From Bacteroidaceae bacterium (GTDB lineage Bacteria; Bacteroidota; Bacteroidia; Bacteroidales; Barnesiellaceae_A), in contig JAFXAB010000046.1 in NCBI GenBank assembly GCA_017522135.1, positions 21,556 to 85,555 on the forward strand: a stretch of 64,000 nucleotides of DNA. Direction: 5' to 3'. Made by a program: the position numbers and the translations under genes. The notes under the pieces are model-generated. The model was given only the letters and a program-made list of their open reading frames with translations, did not search any database and had not been told where the DNA came from. Positions 1-8,891 of the stretch are shown piece after piece; position 1 is the first letter of the stretch; each line of letters begins with the position of its first letter.

Positions 1-1
1 A

Positions 2-670
2 CTCAACCCCGATGCCATACTGCTATCGCCATTTGAGAATGTTCGCCACGACCGTCTTGAAAAGACCGGTATACCCATCATCGAGTGTGCCGATTATATG
101 GAAAACACCCCTCTGGGTAGAGCCGAATGGATGCGACTTATAGGCCGATTGTATGGGTGCGAAGAACTTGCCGACTCGCTCTTTATGAGCATCAAAGAGA
201 GCTACCTGAGCACTAAACAAAAGGTCGACTCGGCCAAGCATAAACCACTCGTTATTACCGAGCGTCGCATAGGCCAAGTGTGGTATATCCCGGGAGGAAA
301 GAGCTATATAGCACAACTGCTCAACGATGCCGGAGCCGAATATCCTTGGAGCGACAACAACAATACCGGGTCGCTGGCACTATCCTTTGAAAATGTACTG
401 GAGCGCGGACAAGAGGCCGACTTCTGGCTTATCAAGTACCATGCACCACAAAATTTTACGTACAACAACTTGAAGCAAGAATATACGCCCAACTCGCGAT
501 TTAAAGCCTTCAATCAGAAGCAAATATACGGTTGCAACACACACTATATGCGCTACTACGAAGAGACTCCGTTCCATCCCGAAAGATTACTAAAAGATTT
601 AGGCGCTATATTCCACCCTACACTTTTTGAGGGATACACACCCTATTATTATACCCCTTTTGATGAATAA
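2..670 (+). CDS. ABC transporter substrate-binding protein (C-terminal part; runs off the left edge)
   Basis: The reading frame is open from base 2, so the gene begins outside the window; about 222 residues are visible. The visible part reads as the second lobe of a periplasmic-binding-protein of the FepB/BtuF type (helical backbone family), with the start LNPDAILLSPFENV, a linker stretch around GRAEWMRLIGRLYG and a later GGKSYIAQLLNDAGAEYPW segment typical of this family. It would deliver a metal chelate (iron-siderophore, haem or cobalamin; ligand not readable) to the permease. Its stop overlaps the start of the permease gene by 8 bases, so the three genes form one translationally coupled operon. 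Family assignment is firm; substrate is unknown. Confidence 0.85.
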   Translation, partial: LNPDAILLSPFENVRHDRLEKTGIPIIECADYMENTPLGRAEWMRLIGRLYGCEELADSLFMSIKESYLSTKQKVDSAKHKPLVITERRIGQVWYIPGGKSYIAQLLNDAGAEYPWSDNNNTGSLALSFENVLERGQEADFWLIKYHAPQNFTYNNLKQEYTPNSRFKAFNQKQIYGCNTHYMRYYEETPFHPERLLKDLGAIFHPTLFEGYTPYYYTPFDE

Positions 671-1706
671 GAAAAGAAACATATCATACAGCACTATACT
701 CATCTTGGTACTGTGCATACTCACAGCCATATTGTGGGTATGTAACCTCTTTGTCGGGTCGGTAGACATTCCGGCCGAAGAGGTGGTAAATGCCCTCACC
801 GGCCAACCTTGTGCCAAAGAGAGCTGGAGATATATCATTATCGAGTCACGTATTCCGCAAGCCATAACAGCATTATTGGCAGGTTGTAGTCTTGCCGTAG
901 CAGGTTTGCTATTGCAAACTACATTCAACAACCCTTTGGCCGGTCCTTCAATTCTGGGTATCGACACCGGTGCGGCATTGGGCGTAGCCATTGTCATGTT
1001 GGCCGGTGGCTCATGGGTTGTAGGTAGTGGCATTTCAGGATTCTTTGCAACAATCTTAGGGGCATTCTTGGGTGCTATTGCCGTCTTGGCTGTAATACTC
1101 TTTTTCTCCACATTCGTTCGCAACAACCTCATGCTACTCATTATAGGTATGATGGTGGGCTACCTCACCTCATCGCTCATATCATTGCTCAATTTCTTTG
1201 CGAGCGCCAATCAGGTTCATGCCTACACCATGTGGGGCATGGGTAACTTAAGTGGCGTATCGCTTGAGCAACTCCCTTGGTATTCGATAGCCTCTTTATG
1301 CGGATTGCTCATAGCCTTCATGCTATCAAAGCCACTCAATGCCATGCTTCTGGGGACAAGATATGCCGAAAATCTGGGTGTAAACATATCCTTGACTCGT
1401 AACCTCCTACTCTTGGCAACAGGATTACTCACAGCAACTACTACGGCCTTCTGTGGTCCTATCACCTTTATAGGACTATCTGTGCCCCATATAGCACGCC
1501 TTCTGTTGCGTAGCAGTAACCACAACACGCTACTGCCTGTGACTATGTTATGCGGTGCTATTGTACTATTGTTGTGCAATATGCTCAGTGTTATACCCGG
1601 CAGCAACGGTATCATACCCATCAATGCCGTTACACCGTTGATAGGCGCACCCGTTATTATATATGTTATTGTGAACCAGAAGAAAATAAACTATTTCAAC
1701 GGATGA
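663..1706 (+). CDS. FecCD-family iron/cobalamin ABC transporter permease
   Basis: A 347-residue polytopic inner membrane protein with many hydrophobic segments. Family signatures include RIPQAITALLAGCSLAVAG, NPLAGPSILGIDTGAALG and FCGPITFIGLSVPHIARLL, all typical of BtuC/FecCD permeases that form the channel for iron-siderophore, haem or vitamin B12 uptake. I chose the ATG at 663 (MNKKRNIS...); a longer frame begins with TTG at 627 but lies deep inside the upstream gene. The ATG overlaps the binding-protein stop by 8 bases, and the gene's own stop overlaps the ATPase start (ATGA). Confidence 0.92.
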   Translation: MNKKRNISYSTILILVLCILTAILWVCNLFVGSVDIPAEEVVNALTGQPCAKESWRYIIIESRIPQAITALLAGCSLAVAGLLLQTTFNNPLAGPSILGIDTGAALGVAIVMLAGGSWVVGSGISGFFATILGAFLGAIAVLAVILFFSTFVRNNLMLLIIGMMVGYLTSSLISLLNFFASANQVHAYTMWGMGNLSGVSLEQLPWYSIASLCGLLIAFMLSKPLNAMLLGTRYAENLGVNISLTRNLLLLATGLLTATTTAFCGPITFIGLSVPHIARLLLRSSNHNTLLPVTMLCGAIVLLLCNMLSVIPGSNGIIPINAVTPLIGAPVIIYVIVNQKKINYFNG

Positions 1707-2716
1707 AAAGAGCAGCTGTTATATCGGCACGACACCTCGACATCGGATACCACACCGGTGGAGACGGTATCAAACGAGTTCACACCGATCTCAATATTGC
1801 CCTATATGCCGGCGAACTTACCTGTTTGTTGGGTGCTAACGGTGCGGGTAAATCGACCCTATTGCGCACATTATCGGGTGCACAACCTTCGCTCGCGGGC
1901 GATGTGTGCATCAATGGCAAGCCTCTCAAAGATATAAGCCGACACATCTTATCGCAAACCATAGGCGTGGTACTTACCGATAAGACAGCTATCGGCGGAC
2001 TCACTGTTCGCGAAGTAGTGGCTTTGGGTCGCCAACCTCACACGGGATTTTTCGGTATCCTCACCTCGCACGACAAACAAGTTGTTGAAGACTCTCTTGA
2101 GGCATGCGGTATTGCCGACAAAGGTACTCGATATATGGCATCGCTATCGGATGGTGAGCGACAAAAGGTTATGATAGCCAAGGCTCTGGCACAAGAATGT
2201 CCCATAGTACTGCTCGATGAGCCTACAGCATTTCTCGATATTGTAAGTCGCATAGAGATAATGTCGCTATTGCACCGTATCGCAACAGAACATAATCGTG
2301 CCATTCTACTCTCGACACATGATATTGAACAAGCACTCGTCTTGAGCGACCGTCTATGGTTGCTATCGCGCGAAAAAGGACTTACAACAGGTGTTACCGA
2401 AGACCTCATTCTATCGGGTTGCCTCAACAACCTTTTCCCTCACAGCGATATTCACTTCGACCCGCTACATGGCAGCTACTATCCCACGGTGCATCGCCAC
2501 AAATCGGCAACTGTAGTGTGTCACGACGAGACACTACTCCATTGGGTTATCAATCTGCTCAACCGCAATGGTTATGGAGCATCGTTCGACACAGTCACTC
2601 CTTGTCCGATCATTATACACATAGAGAGTCACTGTCACATCCTTTGGCAAGAAAAAGACACCTCTGCCACTCTCCATTCTTTTGAAGAATTGGTGAGAAA
2701 GATTCAAGAAAAATAA
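1703..2716 (+). CDS. ABC transporter ATP-binding protein, FecE/BtuD type, with C-terminal extension
   Basis: 337 residues. Walker A is GANGAGKSTLLRTL, the ABC signature is LSDGERQKVMIAKAL and Walker B is PIVLLDEPTAFLD, followed by the H-loop region STHDIEQAL. It powers the importer encoded just upstream. The ATG at 1703 overlaps the permease stop by four bases; an open frame further upstream (from 1550) is only the +1 shadow of the permease. The protein is about 80 residues longer than a usual FecE; the tail after residue ~255 has no motif I recognise and may be a regulatory domain, a feature I believe is common in Bacteroidales homologues. Confidence 0.93.
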   Translation: MKRAAVISARHLDIGYHTGGDGIKRVHTDLNIALYAGELTCLLGANGAGKSTLLRTLSGAQPSLAGDVCINGKPLKDISRHILSQTIGVVLTDKTAIGGLTVREVVALGRQPHTGFFGILTSHDKQVVEDSLEACGIADKGTRYMASLSDGERQKVMIAKALAQECPIVLLDEPTAFLDIVSRIEIMSLLHRIATEHNRAILLSTHDIEQALVLSDRLWLLSREKGLTTGVTEDLILSGCLNNLFPHSDIHFDPLHGSYYPTVHRHKSATVVCHDETLLHWVINLLNRNGYGASFDTVTPCPIIIHIESHCHILWQEKDTSATLHSFEELVRKIQEK

Positions 2717-2725
2717 GCGATATAT

Positions 2726-3472
2726 CTACGCACGACCCTGCACACGAGCCACTGCATAACGGAGTGCAAAACCTATGTGACGCAATACGGTAGGTATTGT
2801 TCCGTAGTGATGACACATCACTGCAAAACGCTCCTTGAGCGATGCTCGATGATGACGTGTCGTCTCTCCTTCATTCAAGTAGTCGATAAGTGTAAGGTGC
2901 GTATTCAGCAACTCATCGGTCTGCTTCATACAACGTATACACCAATCCACATCGGCCGAGTAACGATATTGCAAGTCATACAAAGGGGCAATATCGCGTC
3001 GCGCAACGAAAGCCTGATGACACACCAACATACCATGGGCAAAGCTACGCCATGTGAGTTTTTCGGGAGCTTTAAGGCGACGCATCATGAGAAAATTTCG
3101 ATCGGCATCGACTATTGCCGTTTCGCCATACACCACACCGGGACGACTATTTCCTATGATATCGGCTATGCACTGCAACGTATCGGGGGCATGAAAAGCA
3201 TCGCCTGCATTGAGAAAAATAAGATACTCCCCCATAGCCATCTTCAAACCCTTATTCATGGCATCATACAAGCCCTTATCCGGCTCACTTACCAATCGAG
3301 CCTTGAGGGTTGAAGCCTCAACCAATGCAACAGTATCGTCATTCGATGCACCATCCACTACAATATACTCGTAATTGGTAAAGGTCTGCGACTCGACACT
3401 GCGCAATGTCGGGGGCAACGTCGTCGCTGCATTGTACGTGATAGTGATGATAGAAAACAGAGGTTGTGCCAT
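2726..3472 (-). CDS. Glycosyltransferase family 2
   Basis: 248 residues from the ATG at 3472 (MAQPLFSIITITYNA). The N-terminal GT-A fold is clear: SIITITYNAATTLPPTLRSV, the nucleotide-binding YIVVDGASNDDT motif, and the metal-binding region LNAGDAF in place of a classic DxD. It resembles the WcaA/colanic-acid subgroup of GT2 enzymes that transfer one sugar during surface polysaccharide synthesis; donor and acceptor cannot be read. A longer frame reaches 3535 but would overlap the upstream PorT gene, and the extra residues are not family-like. It sits alone, not in a polysaccharide locus. Confidence 0.85.
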   Translation of the reverse strand: MAQPLFSIITITYNAATTLPPTLRSVESQTFTNYEYIVVDGASNDDTVALVEASTLKARLVSEPDKGLYDAMNKGLKMAMGEYLIFLNAGDAFHAPDTLQCIADIIGNSRPGVVYGETAIVDADRNFLMMRRLKAPEKLTWRSFAHGMLVCHQAFVARRDIAPLYDLQYRYSADVDWCIRCMKQTDELLNTHLTLIDYLNEGETTRHHRASLKERFAVMCHHYGTIPTVLRHIGFALRYAVARVQGRA

Positions 3473-3527
3473 AACTATAAGATTGTGGCTGTAAAGATAC
3501 GACAAAGAAATGAGCACTGCAAACGTG

Positions 3528-4256
3528 CTACTCAAAATAGAACGATAGGATAATCATACTCGATACCATCTTTTTGAGAGAATCGGTATACTTAATATCC
3601 GTGGGGTCGGGAAACTCTCTATCACGGTCGAGTACATCGGTGAGACCTATACAAAATTTGACTTCGGGGATAAACTTGAAGTATGGCATATAGGTGTCGC
3701 ACCCAAAGGCAAATGTAACATAACAGTCAAACTTATTCATCTTCAAGAACGAGTTTTCCTCCTTGGCAACATCGAGTGTCCCCATTAATCCGGCTGAGAT
3801 ATAGGGACGTATGTTATCCCATCGCCTGGCACTGAACTTCAAGTCAAGAGGCAACACCACATAGTTCGACTTGATATTTTGCGACTGCATATTGCCCGTA
3901 TTATAGTCCCTAAATTTCACAGCCTTATTACCAAAGAATATACCGGGTGTAAGACGCAAGTTGAGATGCGGACACAAATAAAGGTCGGCCATAAGATTTA
4001 CACAAAATCCGGGTGAAAAAGAGGGTACTTCCATATACCATGTTTCGCCCTCGGGGGTTGTATACCCGTTGTGCGTAAAAGTAAGGTCTTGAACGTGTGT
4101 TCCCACCGAAAAACCAAAGTGAACAAGTTTGTTATCGACAAACGGCAGATTTTGCAACTTGCGACCACGACCTCCGGGTTGCGCCATTGCAACACATACA
4201 CCTACGACGGACAACACCACCACAAGCACATACCTGATATATCTACGCACGTTCAT
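3528..4256 (-). CDS. porT: PorT-like outer membrane protein (type IX secretion)
   Basis: 242 residues: a basic, hydrophobic signal peptide ending near AMAQ, then a beta-barrel-like sequence rich in alternating aromatic residues and ending in SFYFE, a typical outer membrane barrel C-terminus ending in an aromatic-rich strand. The N-terminal block NLPFVDNKLVHFGFSVG matches what I know of PorT, a barrel required for type IX secretion in Porphyromonas. Three proteins in this window carry T9SS-type C-terminal tails, which supports a working T9SS. It could instead be another PorT-family barrel; the call is by recognition, not by search. Confidence 0.65.
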   Translation of the reverse strand: MNVRRYIRYVLVVVLSVVGVCVAMAQPGGRGRKLQNLPFVDNKLVHFGFSVGTHVQDLTFTHNGYTTPEGETWYMEVPSFSPGFCVNLMADLYLCPHLNLRLTPGIFFGNKAVKFRDYNTGNMQSQNIKSNYVVLPLDLKFSARRWDNIRPYISAGLMGTLDVAKEENSFLKMNKFDCYVTFAFGCDTYMPYFKFIPEVKFCIGLTDVLDRDREFPDPTDIKYTDSLKKMVSSMIILSFYFE

Positions 4257-4468
4257 AACTAAGGTATAAACGACTTTTAACCTACTTTATTGTCTACGAC
4301 TGTAAAAAAAGTAAATATTACATAGTCGAAGAAGCCGAAGAACAAAAAAGCTCAAAACCGAAAATTGTTGCAAAAAACACAGTATAAATATTTTGTTTTA
4401 ATATTTTTATTTCATAAATTGCGAAGCATAAGTAAAGACTTCATTATTAACAATAAATTGAATGCAGC

Positions 4469-5905
4469 ATGAAAAACTTCCTTTTAGCGTTATTAAGCAT
4501 ATTTTCATTTACCGCAATGGCTCAATATTACGAATTTATGGTAGGCGAATTTGGATATGAAATAATCTCGTTAGAGGATAGAACCGTTGCAGTCGGATAT
4601 GCCGAACCGGGAGGTTCAGGAGTATATGTCATTCCTGAGAAAATAACTTATAGCGATGTTGAATTTTCGGTAATAAGAATTGATTTTATGGCCTTTTCAA
4701 CGTGGGGTATAAAAAGTGTAACAATTCCGCCATCAATTGAGTTGATTGAGCCTGCCGGATTTTGGAATACATCCTATGAACGCATTGAGACTATCATAAT
4801 TTCCGACTCGCCTAAAGTACTTGATTGCACCTGTATAAGTGGTACAGTTAACAATACCTATACGGGGCAGTTTGGTACAACCCAATGTAAAAACGTTTAT
4901 ATAGGTCGAGACTTGAAATATGACCCGTTTTATGATGATGATTACAATCTGCCTTATGAGCCTTTCTTCGGATTGAACACCCTCGAAAACATCGAAATAG
5001 GCGAGTATGTAACGGATATTACACATCTTGAAAGGACTGATTTGAGTAATTTAAAAGGGTTTACACTTCACGCTGCAACACCTCCTGCTATTACAGCCAC
5101 AACTTTTTCTAATCTGCAATATTTAACTTTAGAAGTAAAAGTTCCGGCCGAAGCGGTAGAGACTTACAAATCAGCCAAGCATTGGAGCAATTTTATAAAA
5201 ATCACTGCAATAGAAGAGAATTCGGTGAATCTCAATGTCGACTATAATGACGCCGACGCAACGGTATATGTCAACAAGCAACTATACTCGGGTGAGATGG
5301 TATTTGAAAAAGGTGTCGATATAGAACTCTCTATCCTGCCAGCTCGTGGCAAAGAGATACACAGTGTGCTTGTCAACGGAGTGGAGCTTGTGGATAAATT
5401 GGAAAACAATACACTCTATTTGGACAATGTAGAGGAAAACCTCCTTGTAAAATTGGACTTTTCGATGCCGCCATGTATGGTACGATTGATTGGTGGCGAT
5501 GGCGGTTGCATAGCGTTGCCTGTTTCCTCGGGCAGCTCATTGGATTTGACATTTGAGCCTAATGAGGGATGGAAGATAAATGCAATATTTGTAAATGATG
5601 ACGAAAAAACTTACGATCTCAACAACAATGTGTTGCATATAGACAATATAGTAGTCGACTGCTATGTGAGCGTTGTCTTTGAAAAAGAGTATAATCGTGT
5701 AGCAGGGACATCCGGAAACGATGTCTCGATAGCTATATTAGATAGAGCTATTGCAATAGAGAACCCAAGCAATGAACTTGTAGAGATTTACAACACTTCA
5801 GGCTGTAAACTCTACCAAAAATCAGGTAGTTGCACCTATCGTCCGCAACAATCGGGTATATATATCATTAAAGTCGGCAACAGGGTATATAAAGTAGCAA
5901 TCTAA
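4469..5905 (+). CDS. Secreted leucine-rich-repeat-like protein with T9SS sorting domain
   Basis: 478 residues. Signal peptide MKNFLLALLSIFSFTAMAQ, then a BspA/LRR_5-like region (SVTIPPSIELIEPAGFW, LENIEIGEYVTDI), two domains around residues 250-400 with the pattern of small beta-sandwiches, and a C-terminal ~75-residue tail with the T9SS type A pattern (IENPSNELVEIYNTSGCKLYQK ... SGIYIIKVGNRVYKV split by a short turn). Such proteins are exported by T9SS and attached to or released from the surface; BspA-type repeats often bind host or bacterial surfaces. The A+T-rich 212 bases upstream (4257-4468) hold no gene. Function beyond export is not known. Confidence 0.8.
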   Translation: MKNFLLALLSIFSFTAMAQYYEFMVGEFGYEIISLEDRTVAVGYAEPGGSGVYVIPEKITYSDVEFSVIRIDFMAFSTWGIKSVTIPPSIELIEPAGFWNTSYERIETIIISDSPKVLDCTCISGTVNNTYTGQFGTTQCKNVYIGRDLKYDPFYDDDYNLPYEPFFGLNTLENIEIGEYVTDITHLERTDLSNLKGFTLHAATPPAITATTFSNLQYLTLEVKVPAEAVETYKSAKHWSNFIKITAIEENSVNLNVDYNDADATVYVNKQLYSGEMVFEKGVDIELSILPARGKEIHSVLVNGVELVDKLENNTLYLDNVEENLLVKLDFSMPPCMVRLIGGDGGCIALPVSSGSSLDLTFEPNEGWKINAIFVNDDEKTYDLNNNVLHIDNIVVDCYVSVVFEKEYNRVAGTSGNDVSIAILDRAIAIENPSNELVEIYNTSGCKLYQKSGSCTYRPQQSGIYIIKVGNRVYKVAI

Positions 5906-5922
5906 GAGAGATAAACAACAAT

Positions 5923-5974
5923 ATAACAACCAACAACGGCTGTCTCGTATGATGTGACCGTGGTTGGTTGTTAT
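5923..5974. terminator. Long hairpin between convergent genes
   Basis: Arms ATAACAACCAAC and GTTGGTTGTTAT, extended inward by ACGG/CCGT, lie between the convergent LRR-like gene and meaB. There is no good U-tract on either strand, so it is a probable but not certain bidirectional terminator. Confidence 0.55.
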
Positions 5975-6027
5975 CGGTTACGTGCGATTACTATAGCACA
6001 TAAAGTGGTAACATATACTCCGACCTA

Positions 6028-7125
6028 TTACTCGCCTTTGTGACTGAAGTAGTAGTCGAGTACGTCGTGCGCTGCAGTGAATGAGCTCTGCATATTGGTG
6101 AGAATGCGATGCTCCTTTTCGTCCAACAACTCGCGAATAGTTGGATCGTTGTAGAAGTGGTTGCGCAACTTCTCGTCAATGGTCTCGTACATCCAATATT
6201 TGGCCTGCTCCTGACGCTTATGCTCAAAGTATCCGTTTTCGTGAACAAAGTCGAGATACTCATATATCATATCCCACACCTCAGCGATGCCCAGCTCATA
6301 ATAGCCCGAATAGGTGAGCACCTTGGGCGACCAGCCCGATGGTGGCAATGGGAAGAGATGTAGTGCGTTGCGGAATTGCGCTTGTGCCAACTTGGCTCGC
6401 TCTATGTTGTTACCGTCGGCCTTGTTGATTACAATACCGTCGGCCATCTCCATAATACCGCGCTTGATGCCTTGCAGCTCGTCGTCCGTACCTGCCAATT
6501 GTATAAGTAAGAAGAAATCGACCATCGAGTGTACAGCCGTTTCGCTCTGACCCACACCCACTGTCTCGACAAAGATATTGTTAAATCCGGCAGCCTCACA
6601 CAGTACTATCGTTTCACGTGTTTTACGAGCCACGCCACCCAACGAACCGGCCGAAGGACTGGGACGAATGAAGGCATCGGGGTGTACCGACAACTTTTCC
6701 ATACGGGTCTTGTCGCCCAATATACTTCCTTTTGAACGTTCACTACTGGGGTCAATGGCAAGCACTGCAAGTTTATTGCCGGGCTTCTTCAACACATGAA
6801 GGCCAAAGGCATCGATAGATGTACTCTTACCAGCACCGGGCACACCGGTGATACCTATACGCACCGATTTGCAAGTGTGAGGCAGGCACTTCTCTATAAC
6901 CTCTTGAGCCAATGTACGATGCTCATACAGATTACTCTCTACCAGCGTAACAGCCTGACTCAAGAGCGAAAGATCGCCTTTGAGAATACCCTCGACATAC
7001 TCGCCTGCAGTGTATAGCTTGCGACGGGCTCGTTTCTTGAGGTAGGGATTTATCGAGGGCGGTTGTTCTATACCTTTGTTTACGGTAAGACCGGCATACA
7101 AATCATCATTTTCGGGATGTTCCAT
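6028..7125 (-). CDS. meaB: Methylmalonyl-CoA mutase-associated GTPase MeaB
   Basis: 365 residues. P-loop GITGVPGAGKSTSID, the G3 region VETVGVGQSE and G4 motif NKAD identify the MeaB/ArgK (G3E-like SIMIBI) GTPase that guards and reloads adenosylcobalamin-dependent methylmalonyl-CoA mutase. The N-terminal helical bundle (ARRKLYTAGEYVEGILKGD) and C-terminal helical dimerisation part are present. The mutase genes are not in the window, so it acts in trans. An N-terminal stretch of ~40 residues before the core (MEHPENDDLYAGLTVNKG) is typical of Bacteroidales MeaB. Confidence 0.95.
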   Translation of the reverse strand: MEHPENDDLYAGLTVNKGIEQPPSINPYLKKRARRKLYTAGEYVEGILKGDLSLLSQAVTLVESNLYEHRTLAQEVIEKCLPHTCKSVRIGITGVPGAGKSTSIDAFGLHVLKKPGNKLAVLAIDPSSERSKGSILGDKTRMEKLSVHPDAFIRPSPSAGSLGGVARKTRETIVLCEAAGFNNIFVETVGVGQSETAVHSMVDFFLLIQLAGTDDELQGIKRGIMEMADGIVINKADGNNIERAKLAQAQFRNALHLFPLPPSGWSPKVLTYSGYYELGIAEVWDMIYEYLDFVHENGYFEHKRQEQAKYWMYETIDEKLRNHFYNDPTIRELLDEKEHRILTNMQSSFTAAHDVLDYYFSHKGE

Positions 7126-7165
7126 AGTGTGTGTTATTGAATATATATTCGTTGTTGTAGTACTA

Positions 7166-8260
7166 TTATCTCAACTCGGCAGTAACGCGAATGGCTTGCG
7201 AGGCATTGTTCGGGTCGTTACTCACAATAAATATATCGCTCAGCAACGTATTGGAACGGGCACGCATCGGGTCTATCTCTATTACCATGGTGGTCGATTG
7301 TCCGGGTTTTATCTTATTCTTCTTTACATAAGCATTTATCACACCTCCATCGGTGCGTATCTTGTGTATTACCAAGGGGGTATATCCGGCATTGACAACA
7401 TACACCTCCCGACGCACTTTTTTGGTCCCTTCTACGACCTTAAAGTCGACCGACTTACGTCCTACGACCAATATAGGAGCCTGCTCGAGTTGCTCAGCTG
7501 TATATGCCTCAAAATCCTCCTGTAATACACCCGACACTGTGATAGTATTATAATGAGTATCTTCAAGAAGAGTATTATCCGACGCTGTACCTACGATGTT
7601 AAACTCATCGCGACGATACCCCCAATCATCAACGGCATCGGGGTCATAGGTTATGTGCATCATCCCCACCTCACCTTTAAGCAATGTATCGGGGGTGAAG
7701 GCAACAGCTATATGCCGAGGCACATTAACGGCACGAGGCACAAGAGGGGTAGCACCCACATTCACCACTTCCAGGCTGTCTTCCATTATACGTCCCTTCA
7801 CAATCTTCGACATAGAGAGATGTAACGATTTGAGTGCAACATCGCCAATGCGATAGGCATACTGCATATCGGGTACATTGGCATCTTGCACCACATTACC
7901 CAATATACGCAATATTGTACGCTCGGGGGTGGTATTGGTATATACATTGATAGATTTACTGAACTTTCCGGGACGACCCGAAGGGTTGAAAGTAATCTTT
8001 ACATGTCCTCTCTCCCCGGGAGCGACAGGCTCTTCCGAATACTCCGGCACAGTACATCCGCAGGAAGTGCGCACCTTAGATATTACCAATGGTTCATTAC
8101 CGGCATTGCGGAACTCGAAATTATGAGTTACAACGCCCAGGTTTTCTTGCACTTCACCAAAGTCATGGCGTTGCTCGTCAAACAAGATAACAGCTTGTGC
8201 TGCGGCACACTCGGCCAGCAACACAAACAATAACGTCACTATAATACTCCTGGCTTTCAT
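7166..8260 (-). CDS. DUF1573 protein with two or three Ig-like repeats
   Basis: 364 residues with a signal peptide (to about AAAQA). The first ~110 residues form a DUF1573 domain: FDFGEVQENLG-type start, HNFEFRNAGNEPLVISKV, and the hallmark TSCGCTVPEYSEEPVAPG. Two more divergent copies follow (e.g. VEVVNVGATPLVPRAV and VYVVNAGYTPLVIHKI) that lack the CGC motif. DUF1573 domains are ASPM/Hydin-like Ig folds in exported Bacteroidota proteins; the role is unknown. It lies 8 bases downstream of a single-domain DUF1573 gene in the same orientation, so the two are very likely co-transcribed. Confidence 0.85.
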   Translation of the reverse strand: MKARSIIVTLLFVLLAECAAAQAVILFDEQRHDFGEVQENLGVVTHNFEFRNAGNEPLVISKVRTSCGCTVPEYSEEPVAPGERGHVKITFNPSGRPGKFSKSINVYTNTTPERTILRILGNVVQDANVPDMQYAYRIGDVALKSLHLSMSKIVKGRIMEDSLEVVNVGATPLVPRAVNVPRHIAVAFTPDTLLKGEVGMMHITYDPDAVDDWGYRRDEFNIVGTASDNTLLEDTHYNTITVSGVLQEDFEAYTAEQLEQAPILVVGRKSVDFKVVEGTKKVRREVYVVNAGYTPLVIHKIRTDGGVINAYVKKNKIKPGQSTTMVIEIDPMRARSNTLLSDIFIVSNDPNNASQAIRVTAELR

Positions 8261-8268
8261 ATCGCTAA

Positions 8269-8658
8269 TTATTGTTGGGGCACTACCATACCCTTGATGC
8301 GTAAGCGCGTTTTTTTCTTTTTGGCATTGCTCTTTACCACAATTTCCTTGGCAAACTCACCGGGATTGCCTTTAGGGTCGAAAGTAATAGATATTACCCC
8401 TTGCTTACCCGGAGCAACAGGTGCTTGCGGAAAATCGGCAACCGTACATCCGCAGTTGGTATTTACTTCTATAATTACCAACGCGACATCGCCCTCGTTG
8501 GTAAAAACAAAGTCATGCTTAACCACGCCCCCCGTCTCGGGAACGGCCTCAAAGTCGTGCATGGTATCATCAAACTTAATCTTTGCACTCTGCCCATACA
8601 CAACAGCCGGCATGAGCATCGCTAACATGAGGACCATTTGTAACAATACACGCTTCAT
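8269..8658 (-). CDS. Single-domain DUF1573 protein
   Basis: 129 residues: signal peptide (MKRVLLQMVLMLAMLMPAVVYGQ) and one DUF1573 domain with the core NTNCGCTVADFPQAPVAPGK. I chose ATG 8658 rather than the longer frame to 8679 because a promoter -7 box (TAAATTTG on the minus strand, 8677-8684) overlaps the longer start. The protein is exported; function unknown. It is the first gene of a two-gene DUF1573 operon. Confidence 0.85.
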   Translation of the reverse strand: MKRVLLQMVLMLAMLMPAVVYGQSAKIKFDDTMHDFEAVPETGGVVKHDFVFTNEGDVALVIIEVNTNCGCTVADFPQAPVAPGKQGVISITFDPKGNPGEFAKEIVVKSNAKKKKTRLRIKGMVVPQQ

Positions 8659-8676
8659 ACGACACATAGTTTTATG

Positions 8677-8684
8677 CAAATTTA
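8677..8684 (-). promoter_or_regulatory. Promoter -7 box for DUF1573 pair
   Basis: Minus strand reads TAAATTTG, a match to the Bacteroidota -7 consensus TAnnTTTG, about 18 bases upstream of the ATG at 8658. The -33 element is not clear. Confidence 0.55.
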
Positions 8685-8891
8685 CAATTTATTTTTTTAT
8701 AACACGTTTTACAACCTACGATATTTTGTTGTTTGCGATGTTTAACGATTTTAGACATTTGCTCATAATAAGGAATTTGAGAAAATATTGCTTTTAATCG
8801 ATATTTTTATCAGTAAGATTATTGCATCGATAAAAGGTTTATTCGCAGAAAAAATATATTTTTGCAATGGTTTTTAAAATAACAATCTAAT

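Noticed and set aside
627..662. N-terminal extension of the FecCD permease from a TTG
   Set aside because: It overlaps the upstream gene by 44 bases and is not family-like; the ATG at 663 gives the usual coupled overlap.
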